From positions 310,001-374,000 of the forward strand of contig NZ_PHSO01000004.1 of NCBI RefSeq assembly GCF_002870965.1: a stretch of 64,000 nucleotides of DNA, read 5' to 3'. The notes below the pieces were generated by a model. It saw only the letters and a list, made by a program, of their open reading frames with translations, did no database searches and was not told the DNA's origin. Numbering within the stretch: the stretch's first letter is position 1; the number at the start of each line of letters is the position of its first letter. This document shows, piece after piece, positions 8,589-15,763 of the stretch. The translations under genes and the position numbers were made by a program. This DNA is from Tsuneonella flava (GTDB lineage: Bacteria; Pseudomonadota; Alphaproteobacteria; Sphingomonadales; Sphingomonadaceae).

Positions 8589-8713
8589 CTCGTCATTGCG
8601 AGGAGCCGAAGGGCGACGTGGCAATCCGGGGCGGTGTATTGCATCTATCGCGTCGGGTGCGATGGGCGGAGCCGTCAGGCCGTGGATTGCTTCACTGTGT
8701 TCGCAATGACGAG
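8589..8713. repeat. 125-bp inverted-repeat element (CGTCATTGCGAG type)
   Basis: The ends form a perfect 12-bp inverted repeat, CTCGTCATTGCG at 8589-8600 and CGCAATGACGAG at 8702-8713. Nested inside is a second pair, GCAATCC (8621-8627) and GGATTGC (8684-8690). The structure is typical of non-autonomous palindromic units scattered in alphaproteobacterial intergenic DNA. No coding capacity was seen, and the rest of 8341-9042 also holds no supported gene. Confidence 0.75.
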
Positions 8714-9042
8714 TGGGGGAGTAGGCTGCCAACCGGGTCGGGCCTTTTTCCGATCATGGCATCGCAATATGTGGCCCATGCCTCATCCCGTGGAGGGCGC
8801 AGCGCGGGGATGGCGGTGGGCGTTTGTGCTTGCGCGGGGGGTGACTATTCCCTATTTGCGCGGCCGTTCCCGAACATCCTTCAGTTATCCGATGGATCGA
8901 ATGGAACCCGCGCGATGGCATCCGGCCCCGCGCGGCAAGCGGCCCTCTTGCCCCGTCAGCCGCGCAATGGTGCGTGGAAGCGGTGAAAGACCCCGGTAAA
9001 ACCGGTGGCCGGTAGCAAAACGAATATACAGGAACTGAAACA

Positions 9043-10746
9043 ATGGCATCCAGCGCCAATCCCTCGCGCGCCGATTTCGAGGCGTTGCTGAACGAACAGC
9101 TTGGCGGTGCGGGTGAAGACGGCTTCGAAGGCCGCGTCGTCAAAGGCACCGTTACCGCGATTGAAAACGGCATGGCCGTGATCGACGTAGGCCTGAAGAG
9201 CGAAGGCCGCATCAACCTCAAGGAATTCATGCGGAGCGATGACGAGCACGGGCTCGAAGTCGGTTCCGAAGTCGAAGTGTTCGTCGACCGTGTCGAAAAC
9301 GCCGACGGCGAAGCGATGCTCAGCCGCGACCGCGCCCGCCGCGAAGCCGCGTGGGACAAGCTGGAAAGCGAATTCGGCGAAGGCAAGCGCGTCGATGGCC
9401 GCATCTTCGGCCGGGTCAAAGGCGGTTTCACCGTCGATCTCGATGGCGCCGTGGCGTTTCTGCCGGGCAGCCAGGTCGATATCCGCCCGGTGCGCGATGT
9501 AACCCCGCTGATGGATATGCCGCAGCCGTTCCAGATCCTGAAGATGGATCGCCGCCGCGGCAACATCGTCGTCAGCCGCCGCGCCGTGCTGGAAGAAACC
9601 CGCGCCGAACAGCGCAGCGAACTGATCGACAAGCTGGCCGAAGGTCAGGTGATCGACGGTGTTGTGAAGAACATCACCGATTACGGCGCGTTCGTCGATC
9701 TGGGCGGCATCGATGGCCTGCTGCACGTGACCGACATGAGCTACAAGCGGGTCAACCACCCGAACGAAGTCATCAATATCGGTGACACCGTGACCGTGCA
9801 GATCATCCGCATCAATTCAGATACCCAGCGCATCAGCCTGGGCATGAAGCAGCTCGAAAGCGATCCGTGGGATGGCGTTGGTGCGAAGTATCCGGTGGGC
9901 ATGAAGCTGACCGGCACCGTGACCAACATCACCGAATACGGTGCGTTCGTGGAGCTGGAACCGGGCATCGAAGGCCTGGTCCACGTTTCCGAAATGAGCT
10001 GGACCAAGAAGAACGTGCATCCGGGCAAGATCGTTTCGACATCGCAGGAAGTCGAAGTGATGGTGCTGGAAGTCGATGCCGAGAAGCGCCGCATCTCGCT
10101 CGGCCTCAAGCAGGCCCAGCGCAATCCGTGGGAAGAATTCGCAGACGCGCATCCGATTGGCAGCAAGGTCACCGGCGAAGTCAAGAACGCGACCGAATTC
10201 GGCCTGTTCATCGGCCTGCCGGGCGATGTGGACGGCATGGTCCACATGTCGGACATCGCATGGGGCATCTCGGGCGAAGACGCGCTGGCGCTGCACCGCA
10301 AGGGTGAAGAAGTCGAAGCGATCGTGCTCGACGTCGACATCGAGAAGGAACGCATCAGCCTGGGCATGAAGCAGCTCGAAAAGGGTGCGCCGACCGAAGG
10401 CGGTTCCTCGGGCGCGCTGAAGCGTGGCGATGTCGTCACCGTCACCGTGCTGGAAGTGCGCGACGGCGGCCTGGAAGTGCAGGTTGGCGACGACGGTGCG
10501 ACCGGCTTCATCAAGCGCAGCGACCTCGGCCGCGACCGCGACGAACAGCGTCCGGATCGCTTCCAGACCGGCCAGAAGATCGACGCGCTGGTCGCCGGCT
10601 TCGACCGTTCGAAGAAGCCGAACTTCTCGATCAAGGCGCGTCAGATCGCCGAAGAGAAGGAAGCGGTGGCACAGTTCGGTTCGTCCGATTCGGGTGCGTC
10701 GTTGGGCGACATCCTCGGCGAAGCGCTGAAGCAGAAGGGCGAGTAA
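9043..10746 (+). CDS. rpsA: 30S ribosomal protein S1
   Basis: A 567-residue RNA-binding ribosomal protein that helps the 30S subunit capture mRNA. It consists of consecutive S1 (OB-fold) domains; the repeated cores GVVKNITDYGAFVDLGG, GTVTNITEYGAFVELE and GEVKNATEFGLFIGL are followed by LLHVTDMS, LVHVSEMS or MVHMSDIA and by RISLGMKQLE/RISLGLKQ. Length is close to the enterobacterial S1. AGGAA lies eight bases before the ATG. Codon use is strongly biased, as expected for high expression. In many proteobacteria this gene directly follows cmk. Confidence 0.97.
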   Translation: MASSANPSRADFEALLNEQLGGAGEDGFEGRVVKGTVTAIENGMAVIDVGLKSEGRINLKEFMRSDDEHGLEVGSEVEVFVDRVENADGEAMLSRDRARREAAWDKLESEFGEGKRVDGRIFGRVKGGFTVDLDGAVAFLPGSQVDIRPVRDVTPLMDMPQPFQILKMDRRRGNIVVSRRAVLEETRAEQRSELIDKLAEGQVIDGVVKNITDYGAFVDLGGIDGLLHVTDMSYKRVNHPNEVINIGDTVTVQIIRINSDTQRISLGMKQLESDPWDGVGAKYPVGMKLTGTVTNITEYGAFVELEPGIEGLVHVSEMSWTKKNVHPGKIVSTSQEVEVMVLEVDAEKRRISLGLKQAQRNPWEEFADAHPIGSKVTGEVKNATEFGLFIGLPGDVDGMVHMSDIAWGISGEDALALHRKGEEVEAIVLDVDIEKERISLGMKQLEKGAPTEGGSSGALKRGDVVTVTVLEVRDGGLEVQVGDDGATGFIKRSDLGRDRDEQRPDRFQTGQKIDALVAGFDRSKKPNFSIKARQIAEEKEAVAQFGSSDSGASLGDILGEALKQKGE

Positions 10747-10819
10747 GCCCCACCGCCCTGATCGGCTGCCTCTGCTTTATCGAGGGGGCGCCGGGAGGTG
10801 CGATACCTTTAAAGACACA

Positions 10820-10857
10820 GGAAGGCCCGTCCGCTCATCCGAGCAGGCGGGCCTTCC
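10820..10857 (+). terminator. Terminator hairpin after rpsA
   Basis: A 10-bp perfect stem, GGAAGGCCCG / CGGGCCTTCC, spans an 18-base loop. The T-tract after it is poor, so it may act as a transcript end stabiliser or a weak terminator. Confidence 0.65.
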
Positions 10858-10888
10858 CTACATTTGCCGTCCTTGATACAGTATCGGC

Positions 10889-11191
10889 ATGGTTGGCGTT
10901 CTGTTGTTTTTGGGTGCCTGGGCCGTTCAATGGGCGCCCGCCTGGGTTGCCATAGGCTACATGGTACCGGCGTTGTGGGCAATTCGGCAGGTCGCCAGCG
11001 CGAAGAATGGCGATGCGGCGCGCTATCGCAAGTTGGATATGGTCGTAATCGTGGCTGCAGTGGCGAGCATATGGGCACTCCTCATTATGCAGGCGATCGG
11101 GCACGGGGCGTGGCAACCTCCGCATAGCGCACCAACCGCCTTCCTGTTTGCGGTGCTATATGGAAGCCTGTCGATGCGCCGGATGCCCTGA
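10889..11191 (+). CDS. Hypothetical small membrane protein
   Basis: A 100-residue hydrophobic ORF with likely membrane segments near residues 2-30, 50-70 and 80-95 and a short basic loop between the first two (SAKNGDAARYRK). No family was recognised. No good ribosome site precedes the ATG, which lies only about 30 bases after the rpsA terminator hairpin. The amino-acid composition looks protein-like and no better frame competes, so it is probably real, but function is unknown. Confidence 0.5.
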   Translation: MVGVLLFLGAWAVQWAPAWVAIGYMVPALWAIRQVASAKNGDAARYRKLDMVVIVAAVASIWALLIMQAIGHGAWQPPHSAPTAFLFAVLYGSLSMRRMP

Positions 11192-11233
11192 TCTGCCCTT
11201 TCACGTGCGGATTAAGATCGATAAGATCGCCCC

Positions 11234-11989
11234 ATGATCGAAATCCATCAGTTCCCATGCTTGTCCGACAACTACGGATACTTGCTTCACGACCCGACGT
11301 CGGGCGAAACCGCCTGCATCGATACGCCCGATGCCGACGCCTATCGGCGCGCAGCGCAGGAGCGGGGATGGCAGATCACACAGATCTGGAACACCCATTG
11401 GCACCCCGATCACGCGGGCGGAAACGAAGCGATCAAGGCGGCAACAGGATGCACGATCTCCGGCCCGGAGGAAGTGACGAAGATCTCCCCGCTCGATCGC
11501 ACACTGCACTCTGGCGACACAGTGAATCTGGGTGATCACACGGCGCGGGTGATCGATGTAGGGGGGCATACTCTTGGGCATCTGGCATATCATATGCCTG
11601 CCGAGGGGATCGCCTTCGTGGGAGACAGCGTATTTGCGCTCGGTTGCGGGCGAATGTTCGAAGGCTCGCCGGAACAGTTCTGGGCGAGTTTGCAGCGGAT
11701 TCGGGCGTTACCGCCCGAAACGATGCTGTATTGCGCCCATGAATACACGCAAGCCAATGCTAGGTTCGCGCTGCATGCCGACCCTGATAACGCCGCGCTA
11801 AAGGACTATGCTGCGGAAATCGACGCACGTCGGGCGCGCGGTGAAGCAACCGTCCCGACTAAGTTAGAGCGGGAGTTGAACACCAACCCTTTTCTCCGTG
11901 CGGATGATGAGAGCCTACGCAATCGATGGGGCGGCGAAACTGCGACGGAGACTTTCGCAGCGCTCAGGAAAGCCAAAGACGATTTCTGA
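11234..11989 (+). CDS. gloB: Hydroxyacylglutathione hydrolase (glyoxalase II)
   Basis: Hydrolyses S-D-lactoylglutathione to D-lactate and glutathione, completing methylglyoxal detoxification in the cytoplasm. The 251-residue protein has the metallo-beta-lactamase core with THWHPDH (His55, His57, Asp59, His60) as the binuclear metal site, then GHTLGHLAYH, GDSVFALGCGR and CAHEYT supplying the remaining ligands. The glyoxalase II C-terminal domain follows, with TKLERELNTNPFLR, which binds glutathione in the family. Length is standard. It appears to be transcribed alone. Confidence 0.95.
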   Translation: MIEIHQFPCLSDNYGYLLHDPTSGETACIDTPDADAYRRAAQERGWQITQIWNTHWHPDHAGGNEAIKAATGCTISGPEEVTKISPLDRTLHSGDTVNLGDHTARVIDVGGHTLGHLAYHMPAEGIAFVGDSVFALGCGRMFEGSPEQFWASLQRIRALPPETMLYCAHEYTQANARFALHADPDNAALKDYAAEIDARRARGEATVPTKLERELNTNPFLRADDESLRNRWGGETATETFAALRKAKDDF

Positions 11990-12358
11990 GATTGCGTCAC
12001 AGAAGTGACAAGTGGGCTAACTTTGTTGCGACCCAATGGCGTAAATTACTGCATAATCGGAAGCGCTGTATGCGGCGGAAAGACGCCGACACATAGGGCG
12101 TTCCGGCCCTCGCTATTTCACGCCCTCCGTTTCTGCACGACGTGCGGCGGAGCTTCGAGCACGAATATACCAGTGCATTATGGGACATAAGAGCGATGGC
12201 AATGCTACGAAACGCTGCGCTCTCGATCACCTTAACCTTCCTGATAATTGCTGGCGAGATATCGTTCCCTGTTCGCCGTCGCGCTTAGAATCGATAGGAT
12301 TGCGATGTTGCGAATTGGAAAGGCCCGGTCCCCAAAGGTCGCCTCTCACAACACGCCA
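11990..12358. other. Intergenic region, nothing recognised
   Basis: About 370 bases between the convergent gloB and ATP synthase operon ends. Short frames on both strands (up to about 75 codons) lack ribosome sites and protein-like composition. No RNA gene fold was seen apart from the terminator that follows. Confidence 0.5.
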
Positions 12359-12365
12359 ATAAAAA

Positions 12366-12407
12366 GAGGCCGCGGAAATCCCTGAATCAGAGAACCCGCA
12401 CGGCCTC
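12366..12407 (-). terminator. Rho-independent terminator of the atp F0 operon
   Basis: On the minus strand GAGGCCG ... CGGCCTC (with one bulge) closes a long inner hairpin, CGGG...TCCG, and is followed by TTTTTATT. It lies about 30 bases beyond the atpF stop. Confidence 0.8.
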
Positions 12408-12439
12408 AATAAGTCTATCACAAAGCCAGTTAAACTGGA

Positions 12440-12991
12440 CTAAATCGATGAGATAATTTCGTCCGCCAGTTTACGATCTTCTGTTTCGCCATAATTGCCA
12501 GCAATTACTGCCCCCGCAGCGGCAACGGCAGCGCCAGCAGCTTCCCGGCGAAGATTATCAGCGGCTGCCCGTTCAGCAGCTGCAATCTTCTGCTCGGCCA
12601 TCACCGCACGACGTTCAAGCATAACCGACGTATCTGCCTCTGCCTGAGCAATAATCTGCGCCGCTTCCTGCTTCGCATGATCGAGCATGGCAGCAGCATC
12701 CTGCGCGCTAGCAGCATGCTGTGCCTTCGCTTCGTCGAGCAAGGCCTGAGCCTCAGCCCGGATCTTTGCCGCCTCATCCAGATTGCGACGCTTCTCCGCA
12801 ATCTGAGCATCTAATGCATCAGTGATTTTCTTCGGTGCCTTGGCGAAAAAGATCGCGATAACGAAGAAAATAGTGATCGAGACATAAACCCAACCTTCAG
12901 CCCCGAGGCCGAGCAGAGTTTGTTCCTCGTGTCCTGCCACTTCGGTGTGACCGGCAGGCTGCTCTTCGACGATTGCGGGAAGTGCACTCAT
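12440..12991 (-). CDS. atpF: F0F1 ATP synthase subunit b
   Basis: Membrane-anchored peripheral stalk subunit that holds F1 against rotation. About 183 residues: a Pro/Glu-rich N-terminus, one membrane segment near residues 32-52 (VYVSITIFFVIAIFFA), then a long Ala/Glu-rich coiled coil (AQIAEKRRNLDEAAKIRAEA and onward). The in-frame GTG at 13009 would add six residues, but the ATG at 12991 has AGGA eight bases upstream and is preferred. Last gene of the operon atpI-atpB-atpE-b'-b; the F1 genes are not in the window, as is usual in alphaproteobacteria. Confidence 0.93.
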   Translation of the reverse strand: MSALPAIVEEQPAGHTEVAGHEEQTLLGLGAEGWVYVSITIFFVIAIFFAKAPKKITDALDAQIAEKRRNLDEAAKIRAEAQALLDEAKAQHAASAQDAAAMLDHAKQEAAQIIAQAEADTSVMLERRAVMAEQKIAAAERAAADNLRREAAGAAVAAAGAVIAGNYGETEDRKLADEIISSI

Positions 12992-13015
12992 GTCATGCGG
13001 TCCTGTCACGTTGCC

Positions 13016-13504
13016 TTATCGGGCCATCGCGGCATCAACCGCGCTACTTACAGCGTCTGCCGAGGGCTCACTGCCAGTAAGCTTGGCAACGATTGCCTGT
13101 GCCCCTTCCACAGCAACCCCACGAAGCGATCCATGCGCTTTGGCACTGGCATCGGCGATGCGCGCTTCCGCTGCTTCGATTTGGGCTGCGGATTCTGCAT
13201 CTGCCCTGGCAAGACGGACTTCAGAAGCCTTGGCAGCTTCCGCCTTAGCCGCAGCAATATTGCTGCGCGCCTCGTCCCGACTCTTCTCCAGTTCAGCTCG
13301 ATAGCGCTCGGTCAGCTCATCTGCCGATTCCTTGGCTGCACGAGCTGCCTCGAGATCACCGTCAATCTTCGCCGCACGCTCATCCATCACTTTGCCCAAA
13401 CGCGGCAAAGTGAGGCGCACAATGCCGAAATAGAGCACGATGAAAAATAGCGCCAACCAGAAAAGCTGAGGCCAGAAGACGTTGGTGAAATCGAATTGAG
13501 GCAT
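13016..13504 (-). CDS. atpF2: F0F1 ATP synthase subunit b'
   Basis: Second, divergent peripheral stalk subunit, pairing with b in alphaproteobacteria and phototrophs. The 162-residue protein begins MPQFDFTNVFWPQLFWLALF with the membrane segment at residues 10-32, then TLPRLGKVMDERAAKIDGDL and a long coiled coil. The N-terminal PQLFWLALFFIVLY pattern separates b' from b. It lies between atpE and atpF in the same direction. Confidence 0.94.
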   Translation of the reverse strand: MPQFDFTNVFWPQLFWLALFFIVLYFGIVRLTLPRLGKVMDERAAKIDGDLEAARAAKESADELTERYRAELEKSRDEARSNIAAAKAEAAKASEVRLARADAESAAQIEAAEARIADASAKAHGSLRGVAVEGAQAIVAKLTGSEPSADAVSSAVDAAMAR

Positions 13505-13587
13505 GACTCTCGAAGCCTGTCTTTCAGTGAAGCCAATCGGTGCGACCGGCCAGCCCCATCACGGGGTCTGGCCGGCAGCAGATCCGC

Positions 13588-13812
13588 TTAGCTGAAGGCC
13601 AGTGCCAGCGCCACAACAGCCGCGATCAGGCCGAGCGCTTCGGTCACAGCGAAGCCGAAAATCAGGCGACCGCCCATTTTGGCGTCAGCTTCGGGGTTAC
13701 GCAGTGCGCTGTTCAGATACTGGCCGAAGATAGCGCCCACACCGATTGCGGCAAGACCCGCACCAATTGCTGCGAGACCTGCGCCAATAACCTTTGCCGA
13801 TGCAACGTCCAT
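13588..13812 (-). CDS. atpE: F0F1 ATP synthase subunit c
   Basis: Proteolipid that forms the rotating c-ring and carries protons. 74 residues in two membrane hairpin helices: GAGLAAIGAGLAAIGVGAIF, a polar loop RNPEA, then IFGFAVTEALGLIAAVVALAL, where the Glu in AVTEALG is the proton-binding carboxylate. The frame opens at 13836, but the ATG at 13812 follows AAGGAAAGG at good distance and gives the normal family length. Confidence 0.96.
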   Translation of the reverse strand: MDVASAKVIGAGLAAIGAGLAAIGVGAIFGQYLNSALRNPEADAKMGGRLIFGFAVTEALGLIAAVVALALAFS

Positions 13813-13862
13813 GTCGAAAACCTTTCCTTGGTTCAATCAGTCATTTTCGGGCGAACTACCCG

Positions 13863-14609
13863 TTAGTGAAGGTTCACCGCATCATTGAGATAGAGCGATG
13901 CGAGAAGAGCGAAAACGTAAGCTTGCACGACCGCGATCAGAAGTTCGAGCGCCGTGAGCGCGACGTTCACTGCAAGAGGCAGTACGCCAAATACATAAGG
14001 CAGCGCGTTGAACGAACCGAGCGCCACGACGAAAGTGCCAAACACTTTCAGCAGCACGTGTCCGGCGGTCATGTTGGCGAACAAACGAATGGCCAGCGTG
14101 AACGGACGCGAGAGGAAGCTGAGAACCTCAATCACGAAAACGAACAAACCGAGCACGATATTCGCATCCTTCGGCCAAAACAGGCTGAAAAAGTGCAGGC
14201 CGTGACGCATAAAGCCAACGACGCAGACCACGGTAAACACAATGAAGGCCAAACCGATAGTCACGGTAACATGACTGGTTGGCGTAAATGCCCCCACCCA
14301 CGGCAACAGGCCAAGCAGGTTACAAACCAGAACGAACATGAAGACCGCAAAAATCAGCGGTGCATAGCGCTTACCTTCCGGCCCGACGTTCTCGTCCAGC
14401 ATGCTGGCCACGAAGTCGTAAACATATTCGACGGCCGCCTGCCAACGCCCAGGAACGAGCTGCGGCTTAGCAGTACCGACGAACATGAAGATAGCAATCG
14501 CGCCCAACGCAATTGCCATCCACAGCGCAGAGTTAGTGAAAGAGATATCGTAGCCACCGGCAGCGAGCGGGTGAAGCTTGACGATCTCAAACTGATGCAT
14601 CGGGTTCAT
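13863..14609 (-). CDS. atpB: F0F1 ATP synthase subunit a
   Basis: Membrane stator subunit that forms the proton half-channels against the c-ring. About 248 residues with five or six membrane segments. The essential Arg is in the segment LAIRLFANMTAGHVLL (family motif RLxxNxxxGH), and a conserved polar helix lies near the end (LLIAVVQAYVFALLASLYL). The frame extends upstream to 14717, inside atpI, but ATG 14609 (AGGA about ten bases before it) starts the usual MNPMHQFEI N-terminus. Confidence 0.95.
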   Translation of the reverse strand: MNPMHQFEIVKLHPLAAGGYDISFTNSALWMAIALGAIAIFMFVGTAKPQLVPGRWQAAVEYVYDFVASMLDENVGPEGKRYAPLIFAVFMFVLVCNLLGLLPWVGAFTPTSHVTVTIGLAFIVFTVVCVVGFMRHGLHFFSLFWPKDANIVLGLFVFVIEVLSFLSRPFTLAIRLFANMTAGHVLLKVFGTFVVALGSFNALPYVFGVLPLAVNVALTALELLIAVVQAYVFALLASLYLNDAVNLH

Positions 14610-14625
14610 GGGATGTCCTGTGCCT

Positions 14626-14937
14626 TCAGCCGTCGTTACCGGGATCGCTATCGAACTGAGCGGAGGTTTTGATTGCGCGCCGTACGCCGGCCGCAAAACC
14701 GAGCACCAGAAGGACAATCATCGCCCACGGTGCCGTTCCGAGGCCGGCCCAGGTATCAATTGCCCAACCTATAAAGCCGGAAACCAAAACCGTACCGACG
14801 AATTCGATACCCACGGCCCAGCCGCGCGTTTCCGCGCGCCCTTCCGCATTGGTCACGCCGTGCTTACGGCGCGCCTGAGCATCGGCAATACGGCGGTCAA
14901 GATCGTCGCCTGAGTGCTGGTCGTTATTGTCGGCCAA
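14626..14937 (-). CDS. atpI: ATP synthase accessory protein AtpI/AtpZ
   Basis: A 103-residue protein with a charged N-terminus (DDLDRRIADAQARR) and two membrane segments (near 45-62 and 70-86, joined by a short loop with DTWAGLGTAPW). This is the pattern of the AtpI/AtpZ family encoded at the head of F0 operons and implicated in c-ring assembly or Mg transport. Its stop is 16 bases before the atpB start. The operon promoter should lie in 14938-15120; no clear -35/-10 pair can be named. Confidence 0.88.
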   Translation of the reverse strand: MADNNDQHSGDDLDRRIADAQARRKHGVTNAEGRAETRGWAVGIEFVGTVLVSGFIGWAIDTWAGLGTAPWAMIVLLVLGFAAGVRRAIKTSAQFDSDPGNDG

Positions 14938-15121
14938 AACTAAGTCCCGTCAGAACCTTGGGCCGCCCGCGAACGAGCGATTCCGGATAAAAGATATACA
15001 GAACCGGCCCTACCCGCCAAAGGGGTTGAGCCGGTGCGCCGCTCCCTTAGGCGGGGGGTGTATGCGAGTCAACCGGTGGAGGAAGCCCAAACCGGGGATC
15101 ACGCCACTATATCGTGGGAAG

Positions 15122-15508
15122 TTACGAAGGGCACCGACTGTCGCGCTGGGGGGCGGAGCTGGTGCGAGTTTGCCAGGAACCATCAGGAGCCTGATATTTC
15201 TCCCCTGGAGCTGTTTTGAGAATCGCAAGACATCCTGCAGTGAACGCATATTCTTCAAGCGTGGCATTCGCCGCTTGTGCTCGACTGGCATAGACCGCGC
15301 GCCGCTTGATATTGATATCGCCCACAAGCTTCTGCAGCGCCGGACTGCCAGCACCGACGATGCCGAGGTAGCCGTCCATTTTCTCTCCGACCTGGCCCGA
15401 TGAGCGCGCCGCTTCGTATGCAGGATCACGCTGTGCCAACGCAGGAGAAGACATTGCGAGACCAATGCCCGCAGCAGCGATAATGATATTTTTCAACAGG
15501 CTGCTCAT
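15122..15508 (-). CDS. ydbL: YdbL family (DUF1318) periplasmic protein
   Basis: About 128 residues: signal peptide (LLKNIIIAAAGIGLAMSSPALA, cleavage before QRDP), then the DUF1318 core with AYEAARSSGQVGEKMDGYLG and ALQKLVGDINIKRRAVYASRA. The family is always encoded with YdbH and YnbE, and is thought to be an accessory (possibly chaperone-like) partner of that envelope complex. The ATG is one base after the ynbE stop (TAAG-ATG), so the genes are coupled. Last gene of the three-gene operon. Confidence 0.87.
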   Translation of the reverse strand: MSSLLKNIIIAAAGIGLAMSSPALAQRDPAYEAARSSGQVGEKMDGYLGIVGAGSPALQKLVGDINIKRRAVYASRAQAANATLEEYAFTAGCLAILKTAPGEKYQAPDGSWQTRTSSAPQRDSRCPS

Positions 15509-15509
15509 C

Positions 15510-15689
15510 TTAGAAAATATCCTCATTCTCATCGATCGTATTGTTCGCGTCTGCCGCGAGACGATAAATCACTTCCTGCCGAATGTTGATATTCAGCTCG
15601 ATCACGATTGGTTTATCAGGTGCCTTGACCGAAATGCACCCGCCAAGCGCAGCCGAACCGGCCATCGCCATCAACATTGTCCGCCCCAT
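15510..15689 (-). CDS. ynbE: YnbE family outer-membrane lipoprotein
   Basis: A 59-residue lipoprotein with the lipobox LGGC (lipidated Cys18) after a short hydrophobic signal. Then comes ISVKAPDKPIVIELNINIRQEVIYRL, the YnbE signature (PIxIxxNxxIxxEV). In enterobacteria YnbE docks on the C-terminus of YdbH in the outer membrane to complete a lipid bridge. The frame is open up to an ATG at 15767 that overlaps the ydbH stop; the internal ATG at 15689 gives the normal family length and signal peptide and is preferred, though its ribosome site is weak. Confidence 0.85.
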   Translation of the reverse strand: MGRTMLMAMAGSAALGGCISVKAPDKPIVIELNINIRQEVIYRLAADANNTIDENEDIF

Positions 15690-15763
15690 GCCACCCAAAG
15701 GCTTATCGCGCTCGGCCGACAAGCCATTTGCAGAGACATATTCGCGGATCGATTGGGCACAGA

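Noticed and set aside
8297-9042. Several open frames of 80-120 codons in the intergenic repeat region
   Set aside because: They run across palindromic repeats on both strands, with no ribosome sites and Arg/Pro-rich random composition.
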